Made by a program: the position numbers and the translations under genes. Under the pieces are notes generated by a model. The model worked only from the letters and a program-made list of their open reading frames with translations, made no database searches and was not told the DNA's origin. This document shows positions 34,644-44,420 of a stretch of DNA of 64,000 nt, one piece after another (positions within the stretch are counted from its first letter, which is position 1; each line of letters opens with the position of its first letter). The stretch is from DTHT01 sp037444625 (lineage in GTDB: Bacteria > Acidobacteriota > Terriglobia > Bryobacterales > Bryobacteraceae): assembly GCA_037444625.1 (NCBI GenBank), contig JBBIMA010000007.1, forward strand, positions 25,531-89,530, written 5' to 3'.

Positions 34644-37193
34644 ATGCGATGGTGGCGGAGCAGAAAGTCGGCGCCGGCGCCCACGATCCCCGTGGAGGAA
34701 CGCCTGCGGCGCAGGTACGAGAGTTTCCGCGAGCTGCTGACGCTGAACAACGAAAGCCTCGAGCTGATCGCCGGGCTCCAGGAGGACCTGCAATACGTTC
34801 CTCCCCTGCGCGACGTGTTGGGGGACCGCATCGCACAAACCTTCCAGAAGGTCGAAGCCACCATCGCGGCGCTGGAGAAGCTCTCCGGGGTTGAGTACAA
34901 GCCTCTCCGCGAAGCGGCGGAGGATCAGCGCTTGGAGGTGGAGCGCTACATCGCCGCCTGGCAGGAGCGGGAGACCCCGCGCATGGCCGCCTGGCTGAGC
35001 GAGCTGGGTGCGGAATCGGTGGAAGAGGCCGGCGGCAAGGCCGCCCTGCTGGCCGAGGTCAAGAATCGCATCGGCCTGCCCGTGCCGGAAGGCTACGTCC
35101 TGACCACCGAAGCCTACCGGCGCTTCTGCGGCGTGGCCTTGTGGACGCAGATCCGCGACGCCATTCGCCAAGTGGACCTGGAGGATCTGGAAGGACTGCA
35201 TCGCCTCTGCCGGGGCTTGGAAGAGATGGTCATGAACGCCCCGCTGCCTCGCGCCGTCGAGGTGGCCATTGCCGAGCGCGCCCGAACCTTGAAAACCCAC
35301 GGGCTGGGTCTGGCGGTGCGCTCCAGCGCGGTGGGCGAGGGCGGAGAGCGGACCTTCGCCGGGCAGTTCCTGAGCGTGCTGAACGTGCCGCCGGAGCAGG
35401 CGGTGGAGGCCTACCGGCGAGTCATCGCCGGGCGTTTCAGCGAGCAGGCCCTCTCCTACCGCATTACGACCGGCCTGCTGGAAGTGGAAAGCCCCATGGC
35501 CGTGCTGTTCCTGCCCATGCTGCCGGTGCGCGCAGCCGGGATCCTTTATACCCGCGATCCCAAAGACGCCCGCAGCGACCGGCTCTGGATCACGGCCACC
35601 TTCGGCCTGGCGGCGGAAATCGCCAGCGGCCGCCGGCCGGCGGACCTGTTCGTCGTCTCACGCCGCGCGCCGCACACGGTGCTGGAGCGCAGCCTGGTTA
35701 ACAAAGAGGAAATCCTGGTGGCCGAAGCGGCCGGCGGGCTGGCGGCGCGGCGCTTGCCAGCCGAGGAGGCCTCGACGGCCAGCCTGGGTCCGGCGGAACT
35801 GGCCACGCTGGCCGAGTGGGGCCTGCGCATCGAGCAGCACTTCCGCAAACCCCAGGACATCGAGTGGGCCCTCGATGTGAAGGGAAACCTCTGGATCCTC
35901 CAGGCGCGGCCGCTGGCCGTGGCCGAAAGCTCCGCCCTGCGGCGCGGAAAAGTGAAATCCGCGCCGCTGGTCTCGGGAGGGCGGACGGTGTATGCCGGGC
36001 TGGCCTCCGGTCCCGCTTACATGGCGGAGGAATTGTCGCAGTTGCGCCGCACGCCCCAGGGTGCGGTGGTCTTCCTGCGCAAGGCCTCCCCCGAGATCAC
36101 GCAGGCGCTGCCGCGCATCGCGGGGCTGGTGGCCGAGTGGGGCAACGTGACCGGCCACGCCGCCTCCCTGCTGCGAGAGTTCCGCATCCCCTCGGTCTTC
36201 CAGATGCCGGGCGTCTTCCAGCAGATTCGCACGGGAGACCCGGTCAGCCTGGACGCCGCGCAGCAGGCGGTCTATGCCGGCATCCTCTGGCCGTCCGCCC
36301 GCCCCGAGCCGGAGGAAATTCGCCGTCGAGAGCGCGCCGACCCGATCGGCAGGCGCGTGCTGGCCCTGAACCTGGTGGATCCGGCGGCCTCGAACTTCCG
36401 TCCTTCCGGTTGCCGCTCGGCGCACGACATCCTGCGCTTCGCGCACGAGAAGGCCATCGAAGTCATGTTCACGGTCAGCGACGTGGTCATCGAGCAGAGC
36501 CCCCACCGGGCCCGCGCGTTGGTCACCCCTGTTCCGGTCAACATCTCGGTGGTGGATCTGGGCGGCGGGCTGGCCTTGGAGAACCCCGACAGGCGCGAGG
36601 TGCGCCCGGAGGAGATCGTCTCCCGGCCCTGGCGTGCGCTCTGGCGCGGGATCAGCCATCCGGGCGTGAGCTGGACACGCGAGATGCCGGCCAGTCTGTC
36701 GGATCTGGCCAGCGTCATGGTGCGCAGCTTCACGCCCGACAGCGGCGGCATGCGGGGCCTGGGCGAGAAGAGTTACCTGCTGGTGGCGGCCGAGTACATG
36801 AATCTGAACTCCCGGCTGGCCTACCACTTCTCGCTGGTGGACGCCTGCCTGTGCGACAACCCGGCCCACAACTACATCTCCTTCCGCTTCGCGGGCGGCG
36901 GCGCCACGCGCTACCGCCGGAATCTACGCGCTTGCTTCATCGAGGCCTGCCTGGCGCACTACGGCTTCCTGGTGGATCGCCGCGGCGACCTGGTCAACGC
37001 CTGGTTCAAGAAGGCGCCCGCCGAAGACACCGAAGCCAAACTCGACATCCTCGGGCGGCTGATGGCCTGCTCGGGCCAGCTCGACATGTACATGACCAAC
37101 CAGGAGGTCATGCGCTGGTACGTGCGGCAGTTTCTGGAAGGCAACTACAGCTTTCTGGAGCGCGAGGAGCAGGCGGGCGCCCCGGCGCATTGA
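34644..37193 (+). CDS. Phosphoenolpyruvate-synthase-like ATP-binding protein without the PEP barrel
   Basis: A 849-residue cytoplasmic protein. Residues about 10-110 are helical/coiled; about 110-425 form a PPDK-type ATP-grasp domain (GGKAALLAEVKNRIGLPVPEGYVLTTEAYRRFC, LAVRSSAVGEGGERTFAGQF, QDIEWALDVKGNLWILQARP). The mobile phosphohistidine domain follows with His505 in WGNVTGHAASLLREFRIPSV. The C-terminal 300 residues (NLVDPAASNFRPSGCRSAHD, RYRRNLRACFIEACLAHYGF) are not the PEP/pyruvate TIM barrel of PEP synthase, so the phosphoryl acceptor is probably not pyruvate. It is linked to the TauE and DUF4881 genes. I chose the ATG at 34644; the TTG at 34629 is weaker, and TGTTACATT just upstream may be a -10. 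Confidence 0.75.
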   Translation: MRWWRSRKSAPAPTIPVEERLRRRYESFRELLTLNNESLELIAGLQEDLQYVPPLRDVLGDRIAQTFQKVEATIAALEKLSGVEYKPLREAAEDQRLEVERYIAAWQERETPRMAAWLSELGAESVEEAGGKAALLAEVKNRIGLPVPEGYVLTTEAYRRFCGVALWTQIRDAIRQVDLEDLEGLHRLCRGLEEMVMNAPLPRAVEVAIAERARTLKTHGLGLAVRSSAVGEGGERTFAGQFLSVLNVPPEQAVEAYRRVIAGRFSEQALSYRITTGLLEVESPMAVLFLPMLPVRAAGILYTRDPKDARSDRLWITATFGLAAEIASGRRPADLFVVSRRAPHTVLERSLVNKEEILVAEAAGGLAARRLPAEEASTASLGPAELATLAEWGLRIEQHFRKPQDIEWALDVKGNLWILQARPLAVAESSALRRGKVKSAPLVSGGRTVYAGLASGPAYMAEELSQLRRTPQGAVVFLRKASPEITQALPRIAGLVAEWGNVTGHAASLLREFRIPSVFQMPGVFQQIRTGDPVSLDAAQQAVYAGILWPSARPEPEEIRRRERADPIGRRVLALNLVDPAASNFRPSGCRSAHDILRFAHEKAIEVMFTVSDVVIEQSPHRARALVTPVPVNISVVDLGGGLALENPDRREVRPEEIVSRPWRALWRGISHPGVSWTREMPASLSDLASVMVRSFTPDSGGMRGLGEKSYLLVAAEYMNLNSRLAYHFSLVDACLCDNPAHNYISFRFAGGGATRYRRNLRACFIEACLAHYGFLVDRRGDLVNAWFKKAPAEDTEAKLDILGRLMACSGQLDMYMTNQEVMRWYVRQFLEGNYSFLEREEQAGAPAH

Positions 37194-37266
37194 ACCGCCC
37201 GGCCGGCGGCGACCGGTTCCCCGCCGCAGAGCAACTGGCCCCGGCGCCGCGGGCGGCCACTGATGC

Positions 37267-37272
37267 TATGAT
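37267..37272 (+). promoter_or_regulatory. Extended -10 element before the TIGR02186-like gene
   Basis: TGCTATGAT (37264-37272) is a good extended -10; no clear -35. The start would be near 37279, giving a leader of about 57 bases that contains repeated GATC-rich 8-mers (around 37290-37320). Confidence 0.4.
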
Positions 37273-37335
37273 CTTGGGGAGGATTTCGGATCTACGGATC
37301 ATGAGATCCTGAGATCCTCAACGGCGAGGGATTTC

Positions 37336-38160
37336 GTGCTGCTCCATACGGCCGTCTTACTGTCTCTGCTGGAGGCGCCCGGGGGCGGGCAGCTCCGCCT
37401 GGCGCCCTCGGCCATCGAATTGGGCGCTCTCTACCAGGACGTGCCGGTGCGCATCGAAGGGCTGGCGCCGCCCGAGGCCCGGATCATCGTCATCTTGCGG
37501 GGGGCCGACGCCCGGGAGGAGTTCAACAAGAAAGGGCGCGTCGGCCCGGTGTGGCTCAACGTGGGCAAGGTGCGAATCTCGGGTGCGCCCTCCTTGTTCT
37601 TGTGCTTCTCGGAAGCCCCGGTGGAAACCCTGCTGGCGCGGGAGGAAATTGAGCGCTACCAACTCGATGAAGCGGCCATCCGGCGCCGCATAAGGATCGA
37701 GCCGGCCGAGCTGGACCAGCCCGAGCTGCGGGAGCATTACTGGAATCTGCGCGCCGAACAGGGCAGCTACGCCATCCACAGCGGCGCGGTCGAACTGGAG
37801 CCGGCGGGCGAGCAGGGCCGGCGCTACCGCGTCGAGTTCCTCTGGCCGCGCAAAGCCCCGCCGGGTTCCTACACCGTGACCGCCTACCAGTGCCGGCAGG
37901 GCCGGGTGATCGGCCAGTCGTCCGCGGTCCTCGCCGTGCGCCGGGTGGGGCTGCCGGCCACGATCGCCGCCCTGGCCCAGCAGCACGCCGCGCAGTACGC
38001 GGTGCTGGCGGTGATAGCGGCTATGCTGGCCGGCTTCGGCATAGATTTCATCGTGACGCGCCTGGGCGGCAAGAGGCGGCGGCTCAAGGCCGTCGGCGCG
38101 GCGCGCGAGGCGGAAAGCGAACGGCAGCCCACCGGCTCGCTGCGGCGGGGAGGGCACTGA
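37336..38160 (+). CDS. TIGR02186-like membrane-anchored protein (Alph_Pro_TM)
   Basis: A 274-residue protein with an N-terminal hydrophobic stretch (LLHTAVLLSLLEAPG), a large extracytoplasmic beta domain and a C-terminal membrane helix (QYAVLAVIAAMLAGFGIDFIV) followed by a basic tail. IELGALYQDVPVRIEGLAPPEARIIVILRG, KGRVGPVWLNVGKVRISGAPSLFLCFS and RVEFLWPRKAPPGSYTVTAYQCRQG match the pattern of TIGR02186/PF09608 proteins, which in Alphaproteobacteria are encoded with TauE/SafE transporters. That makes it a sixth member of this cluster although it has its own -10. The start is a GTG at 37336 after GGCGAGGG. Confidence 0.75.
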   Translation: MLLHTAVLLSLLEAPGGGQLRLAPSAIELGALYQDVPVRIEGLAPPEARIIVILRGADAREEFNKKGRVGPVWLNVGKVRISGAPSLFLCFSEAPVETLLAREEIERYQLDEAAIRRRIRIEPAELDQPELREHYWNLRAEQGSYAIHSGAVELEPAGEQGRRYRVEFLWPRKAPPGSYTVTAYQCRQGRVIGQSSAVLAVRRVGLPATIAALAQQHAAQYAVLAVIAAMLAGFGIDFIVTRLGGKRRRLKAVGAAREAESERQPTGSLRRGGH

Positions 38161-38185
38161 GGCCGCCTTGGGAAGCCCGCGCCAG

Positions 38186-38213
38186 TTGACCGGATTGCGC
38201 GCCCTGTGATAGT
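38186..38213 (+). promoter_or_regulatory. Sigma-70 promoter of the ATP synthase operon
   Basis: TTGACC (38186-38191), a 16-base spacer and GATAGT (38208-38213) preceded by TGT as an extended -10. The start near 38220 leaves about 50 bases of leader before the first gene. Confidence 0.65.
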
Positions 38214-38271
38214 TTGACGGTTTCAGGGACCTGCCGGTCCTGTTATCGGCCGCTTTCCCGATCGCTACCCG

Positions 38272-38721
38272 ATGGAGGCAACTCTACAGGCGCTGGGGGG
38301 ATTGCTGATCAAAGCCATCCCGACCTTTCTGCTGGTAATCCTGCTGCATTTGTATTTGAAATGGACGTTCTTCGGCCCCTTGGCGCGGGTCCTCGAACAG
38401 CGCCGCCAGGCTACCGAGGGCGCCCGGCAAAAGGCCGAGGAATTGCTCGCCCGTGCGGCGGCCAAAACGGCCGAATATGAAGAGGCGCTCCGCGCCGCGC
38501 GCAACCGGCTTTACCAGGAACAAGAGGCCGCCCGGCAGCAATGGCGGCAACAGCATCTGGAGGCGGTCCGCGCGGCCAGGGAAGACGCGCGCCGGATGGT
38601 CGAGGAAGCCCGGAGCCAACTGGAGACCGAACTGGAAATCGCGCGCCGGGAGCTGGAGGTGAGCAGCCGGGCGCTGGCGGGCCGGATCGCACGAAACCTG
38701 CTGAGCGGGAGGGCGGCGTGA
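38272..38721 (+). CDS. atpF: F0 ATP synthase b-type subunit, first copy
   Basis: A 149-residue peripheral-stalk subunit: one N-terminal membrane helix (LLIKAIPTFLLVILLHLYLKWTFFGPLARVL) and a long charged coiled coil rich in Ala, Glu and Arg up to the C-terminus (EEARSQLETELEIARRELEVSSRALAGRIARNLL). It joins F1 to the membrane part. It opens an operon b-b'-delta-alpha-gamma-beta-epsilon. The ATG at 38272 lacks a clear ribosome binding site. The stop overlaps the GTG start of the second b-type gene. No a or c subunit gene precedes it. Confidence 0.88.
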   Translation: MEATLQALGGLLIKAIPTFLLVILLHLYLKWTFFGPLARVLEQRRQATEGARQKAEELLARAAAKTAEYEEALRAARNRLYQEQEAARQQWRQQHLEAVRAAREDARRMVEEARSQLETELEIARRELEVSSRALAGRIARNLLSGRAA

Positions 38722-39332
38722 GGCGGGCCGGATTGCTGGCCGGCGCGGCGTTGCTGGCGGCTCTGGGGCTGCCGGCGCAGCAACACCCAGCGAGCGTCGC
38801 CCAGAAGCAGCCTGAGGCGGAAGGACATTCCGCGGCCCACGGTCCGGCCCACGTGGACCTCTGGAAGCTGGCCAATTTCGCCCTCTTCCTGGGCGCGCTG
38901 GCCTACTTTCTGCGCGGGCGCGCGGCCGAGTTTTTCCGAGCCCGCAGCGAGCAGATCCGGCGCGACATCCAGGAGGCCGCCCGGCTCAAGCAGGAAGCCG
39001 AAGAGCGCTGCGCGGCGATCGAGCGGCGGCTGGCCGAGGTGGAAAACGAGATCGAAAAGCTTCGCCGGCAGGCGCAGGAGGAAGCACAGGCCGAGGAGGC
39101 GCGCCTGCGGCGCCAGATCGAGCTGGATATCGGCAAGATCAAGGCCGACGCCGAGCAGGAAATAGCGGCGGCGGTGAAAGCCGCCCGGCAGCAGCTTCGG
39201 GCGCGAGCGGCCGAGCTGGCGGTCGAGCTGGCTGCTCGGGAAATTCGTCAAGGACTCACGCCGGAGGTGGAGGACCGATTGCTTCGCCGGATGGTGAACG
39301 ACCTGGAGCGCCGCGCCCCGGGGGTTTCCTGA
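38718..39332 (+). CDS. atpF: F0 ATP synthase b-type subunit, second copy
   Basis: A 204-residue second b subunit with an unusual N-terminus: a cleavable-looking signal (RRAGLLAGAALLAALGLPAQQ), a His-rich linker (EGHSAAHGPAHVD), then the usual helix LWKLANFALFLGALAYFLRGRAAEFFRAR and a coiled coil to the end. Such extended b subunits are found in Acidobacteria. It probably forms a b/b' heterodimer with the upstream copy. The start is a GTG at 38718 overlapping the previous stop by GTGA. The delta gene begins 3 bases after its stop. Confidence 0.85.
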   Translation: MRRAGLLAGAALLAALGLPAQQHPASVAQKQPEAEGHSAAHGPAHVDLWKLANFALFLGALAYFLRGRAAEFFRARSEQIRRDIQEAARLKQEAEERCAAIERRLAEVENEIEKLRRQAQEEAQAEEARLRRQIELDIGKIKADAEQEIAAAVKAARQQLRARAAELAVELAAREIRQGLTPEVEDRLLRRMVNDLERRAPGVS

Positions 39333-39335
39333 GCC

Positions 39336-39890
39336 ATGGCGACGGCCCTGGCAACCCGGTACGCGCGGGCGCTGGTGGATCTGGCGACGCGGCCGGGCGT
39401 CCCGATCACGCCTCATCGCATTCTGGATGAGCTGGAGCTGTTCGAGCGCACCCTGGCGGATTCGCCCGCCCTCAAGAACGTTCTGCTGTCGCCGGCGGTG
39501 GCCGCGCCGCAGAAGCGCAAGCTGGTGGTGCGAGTGGCGGCCGGGCTGGGGCTGTCGGATCTGGCGCGGCGCTTCCTGCTGGTGGTGACGGACCGCCGCC
39601 GGATGGGCCTGCTGGCCGAAATGCGCCGGGCGGCGGAAGCGCTGCTGGACCAGCGGCTGGGCGTGGTCCGGGTGGACGTGACTTCGGCGCGGGAGCTCAG
39701 CGAGGCCCAGCGCCAGGCTTTAGCGGACGGATTTCAGCGGCTGACCGGGCTGCGGCCGCGCACCCATTTCGCGCTGGAGCCCGGGCTGATCGCCGGGGTG
39801 GTGGCGCGCGTGGGCTCGACCATCTACGACGGTTCGGTGCGCGGCCAACTGGAGGCGTTGAAGAGAAGGCTGGCGGGCGCCCAAGGCTGA
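39336..39890 (+). CDS. atpH: F1 ATP synthase delta subunit
   Basis: A 184-residue OSCP/delta protein that caps F1 and binds the b stalk. The family N-terminus TALATRYARALVDLA is clear, as is the C-terminal half with VRVDVTSARELSEAQRQALADGFQRLTG and the glycine-rich end LIAGVVARVGSTIYDGSVRGQLEALKRRL. The length is normal. It starts with ATG 39336, 3 bases after the previous stop and 27 bases before atpA. Confidence 0.92.
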   Translation: MATALATRYARALVDLATRPGVPITPHRILDELELFERTLADSPALKNVLLSPAVAAPQKRKLVVRVAAGLGLSDLARRFLLVVTDRRRMGLLAEMRRAAEALLDQRLGVVRVDVTSARELSEAQRQALADGFQRLTGLRPRTHFALEPGLIAGVVARVGSTIYDGSVRGQLEALKRRLAGAQG

Positions 39891-39917
39891 GCCGCCCGGG
39901 CCGAAGACGAGGTTGCT

Positions 39918-41441
39918 ATGGCTCGCATTCAGGCAGACGAGATCGAACGGCTGCTGCGCGAAGAGATCGAACATTACGACCAGGCGGTGAACGTGGCCGA
40001 GGTGGGCTCGGTCATCTCGGTGGGCGACGGCATCGCCCGCATTCACGGCCTGGATAACTGCATGGCCGGGGAATTGATCGAGTTCCCCCACGAGGTGGCG
40101 GGCATCGCGCTCAACCTGGAAGAGGATCAGGTGGGCGCGGTGCTGCTGGGCGACTGGACCGAGATCAAGGAGGGCGACGAGGTCCGGCGCACCGGCCGGA
40201 TCATGTCGGTGCCGGTGGGCGAGGCGCTTCTGGGCCGCGTGGTGGACGCCCTGGGCAACCCCCTGGACGGCAAGGGGCCGATCGCCACCGAGCACTACAA
40301 TCCCCTGGAGCGGCTGGCCCCCGGCGTGGTGGATCGGCTGCCCGTGAAGGAGCCCTTGCAGACCGGCATCAAGGCCATTGACGCCATGATCCCCATCGGG
40401 CGGGGCCAGCGTGAGTTGATCATCGGCGACCGCCAGACCGGCAAGACCGCCATCGCTCTGGACACCATCCTGAATCAAAAGGGCGGCGACGTGGTGTGCA
40501 TTTACGTCGCCATCGGGCAGAAACGCTCGACCGTCGCCCAGGTGATCAAGACCCTGGAGGACTTCGGGGCCATGGACTACTCGATCGTAGTAGCCGCCAC
40601 CGCCTCCGACCCCGCTCCCATGCAGTACATCGCTCCCTACGCCGGCTGCGCCATGGGCGAGTACTTCCGCGACCGCGGCCGGCACGCGCTGTGCATCTAC
40701 GACGACCTTTCCAAACACGCCGCCGCCTACCGCGAGATCTCGCTCCTGCTGCGCCGCCCGCCCGGGCGCGAAGCCTACCCGGGAGACGTTTTCTATCTGC
40801 ACAGCCGGCTGCTGGAGCGCGCCGCCAAGCTCTCCGACGAGCTGGGCGGGGGATCCCTCACCGCCCTGCCCTTCATCGAGACCCAGGCGGGCGACATTTC
40901 GGCCTACATCCCCACCAACGTCATCTCGATCACCGACGGCCAGATCTACCTGGAGACCGATTTGTTCAACGCCAACATCCGGCCGGCGATCAACGTGGGA
41001 CTCTCGGTGAGCCGCGTGGGCGGCAACGCCCAGATCCGCGCCATGCGACAAGTGGCGGGCACTCTCCGGTTGGAGCTGGCTCAGTACCGCGAGCTGGCCG
41101 CCTTCGCTCAGTTCGGCTCGGACCTGGACAAGGCCTCCCAGTTCCAGTTGAACCGCGGGCGGCGCCTGACCGAGATCCTCAAGCAGCCCCAGTTCCAGCC
41201 CCTGCCGGTCGAGAAACAGATCATGATCCTGTTCGCCGGCACCAACGCCTATCTGGACGATCTGCCGGTCGAGCACTGCCGGGTCTTCGAGGAGGAACTC
41301 TACCGCTTCCTGGACAACGCCCACCCCGGACTGCTGGCCGAGTTGCGCGAGAAGAAGCGGATTGACGACGAGCTGCGCGCCCGCATGCACGCCGTGCTGA
41401 AGGAGTTCAAGGAGCGCTTCCTGGCCGAGCAGCGGAGCTGA
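39918..41441 (+). CDS. atpA: F1 ATP synthase alpha subunit
   Basis: A 507-residue non-catalytic nucleotide-binding subunit of F1. N-terminal ADEIERLLREEIEHY, then VNVAEVGSVISVGDGIARIHGLD, Walker A GDRQTGKTA, and the family signature PAINVGLSVSRVG near the C-terminal third. Length and order of domains are normal. GACGAGG precedes the ATG at 39918, and atpG starts 1 base after the stop codon. Confidence 0.97.
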   Translation: MARIQADEIERLLREEIEHYDQAVNVAEVGSVISVGDGIARIHGLDNCMAGELIEFPHEVAGIALNLEEDQVGAVLLGDWTEIKEGDEVRRTGRIMSVPVGEALLGRVVDALGNPLDGKGPIATEHYNPLERLAPGVVDRLPVKEPLQTGIKAIDAMIPIGRGQRELIIGDRQTGKTAIALDTILNQKGGDVVCIYVAIGQKRSTVAQVIKTLEDFGAMDYSIVVAATASDPAPMQYIAPYAGCAMGEYFRDRGRHALCIYDDLSKHAAAYREISLLLRRPPGREAYPGDVFYLHSRLLERAAKLSDELGGGSLTALPFIETQAGDISAYIPTNVISITDGQIYLETDLFNANIRPAINVGLSVSRVGGNAQIRAMRQVAGTLRLELAQYRELAAFAQFGSDLDKASQFQLNRGRRLTEILKQPQFQPLPVEKQIMILFAGTNAYLDDLPVEHCRVFEEELYRFLDNAHPGLLAELREKKRIDDELRARMHAVLKEFKERFLAEQRS

Positions 41442-41442
41442 C

Positions 41443-42303
<861 letters not shown>

Positions 42304-42336
42304 GGCGTTGGGCTCGGGCTGTCGGGAGGTGTGCCA

Positions 42337-43836
<1,500 letters not shown>

Positions 43837-43842
43837 AGGCGG

Positions 43843-44115
43843 ATGGCGGACGCTCTGCTGCTGGAAGTGGCCACGCCCGAGCGGCTGGTGGCGCGCGAGC
43901 GGGTGCGCGAGGCCCAGATTCCCTGCCGCAACGGCTACATCGGCGTGCTGCCGGGGCACGCCGCCCTGCTGAGCGAGCTGGGCGAGGGCCGGCTGAGCTA
44001 CTCCGGCGAGGGCGGCGCGCGCGCTTTGCGCGTGGCGGGCGGCTGGGTCGAGGTGCTCGCAGACCACATCCGCGTGCTGGCGGATGAGGCCGAGGAGGCC
44101 GACGGGGCCCTCTGA
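43843..44115 (+). CDS. atpC: F1 ATP synthase epsilon subunit, short form
   Basis: A 90-residue epsilon subunit containing only the N-terminal beta-sandwich (LLLEVATPERLVARERVREAQIPCRNGYIGVLPGHAALLSELGEG...LRVAGGWVEVLADHIRVLADEAEEA). The usual C-terminal helical hairpin of about 45 residues, which can inhibit ATP hydrolysis in other bacteria, is absent; the reading frame ends cleanly with no sign of a frameshift. It closes the operon just before tRNA-Pro. Confidence 0.9.
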   Translation: MADALLLEVATPERLVARERVREAQIPCRNGYIGVLPGHAALLSELGEGRLSYSGEGGARALRVAGGWVEVLADHIRVLADEAEEADGAL

Positions 44116-44135
44116 CGGGGACGCCCGCCTTGGGT

Positions 44136-44141
44136 TAGAAT
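44136..44141 (+). promoter_or_regulatory. -10 element of tRNA-Pro
   Basis: TAGAAT, 10 bases before the tRNA 5' end; no clear -35, so some transcripts may come from the ATP synthase operon. Confidence 0.45.
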
Positions 44142-44151
44142 AGGGACGATT

Positions 44152-44229
44152 CGGGCCGTGGCGCAGCCTGGCTAGCGCGCTTGCTTGGGGTGCAAGAGGT
44201 CCGGGGTTCAAATCCCCGCGGCCCGACCA
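44152..44229 (+). tRNA. tRNA-Pro (GGG), CCA encoded
   Basis: Acceptor stem CGGGCCG (44152-44158) pairs with CGGCCCG (44219-44225), followed by A and encoded CCA (44227-44229). The anticodon loop TTGGGGT gives GGG. The T arm CCGGGGTTCAAATCCCCG is intact. Confidence 0.95.
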
Positions 44230-44268
44230 AAGATCTCACCGCCCGCCCCGCCGGCTCGCCCCGTCTCT

Positions 44269-44276
44269 GCTATAAT
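44269..44276 (+). promoter_or_regulatory. Extended -10 of tRNA-Phe
   Basis: TGCTATAAT (44268-44276) is an ideal extended -10 ending 10 bases before the tRNA 5' end; no -35 is visible. Confidence 0.6.
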
Positions 44277-44286
44277 GAGCTTCGCC

Positions 44287-44362
44287 GGCCAGGTAGCTCA
44301 GTTGGTAGAGCGCAGCCCTGAAAAGGCTGGCGTCGGCGGTTCGATTCCGTCCCTGGCCACCA
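44287..44362 (+). tRNA. tRNA-Phe (GAA), CCA encoded
   Basis: Acceptor stem GGCCAGG (44287-44293) pairs with CCTGGCC (44352-44358), followed by A and CCA (44360-44362). The anticodon loop CTGAAAA gives GAA. The D arm TAGCTCAGTTGGTAGAGC is standard. Confidence 0.96.
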
Positions 44363-44420
44363 CCCGCCGCCTCGCCCCCGATTCGGATCAGCGTCGGGCC
44401 GTGCGCCTGTGCCCGCCCGC

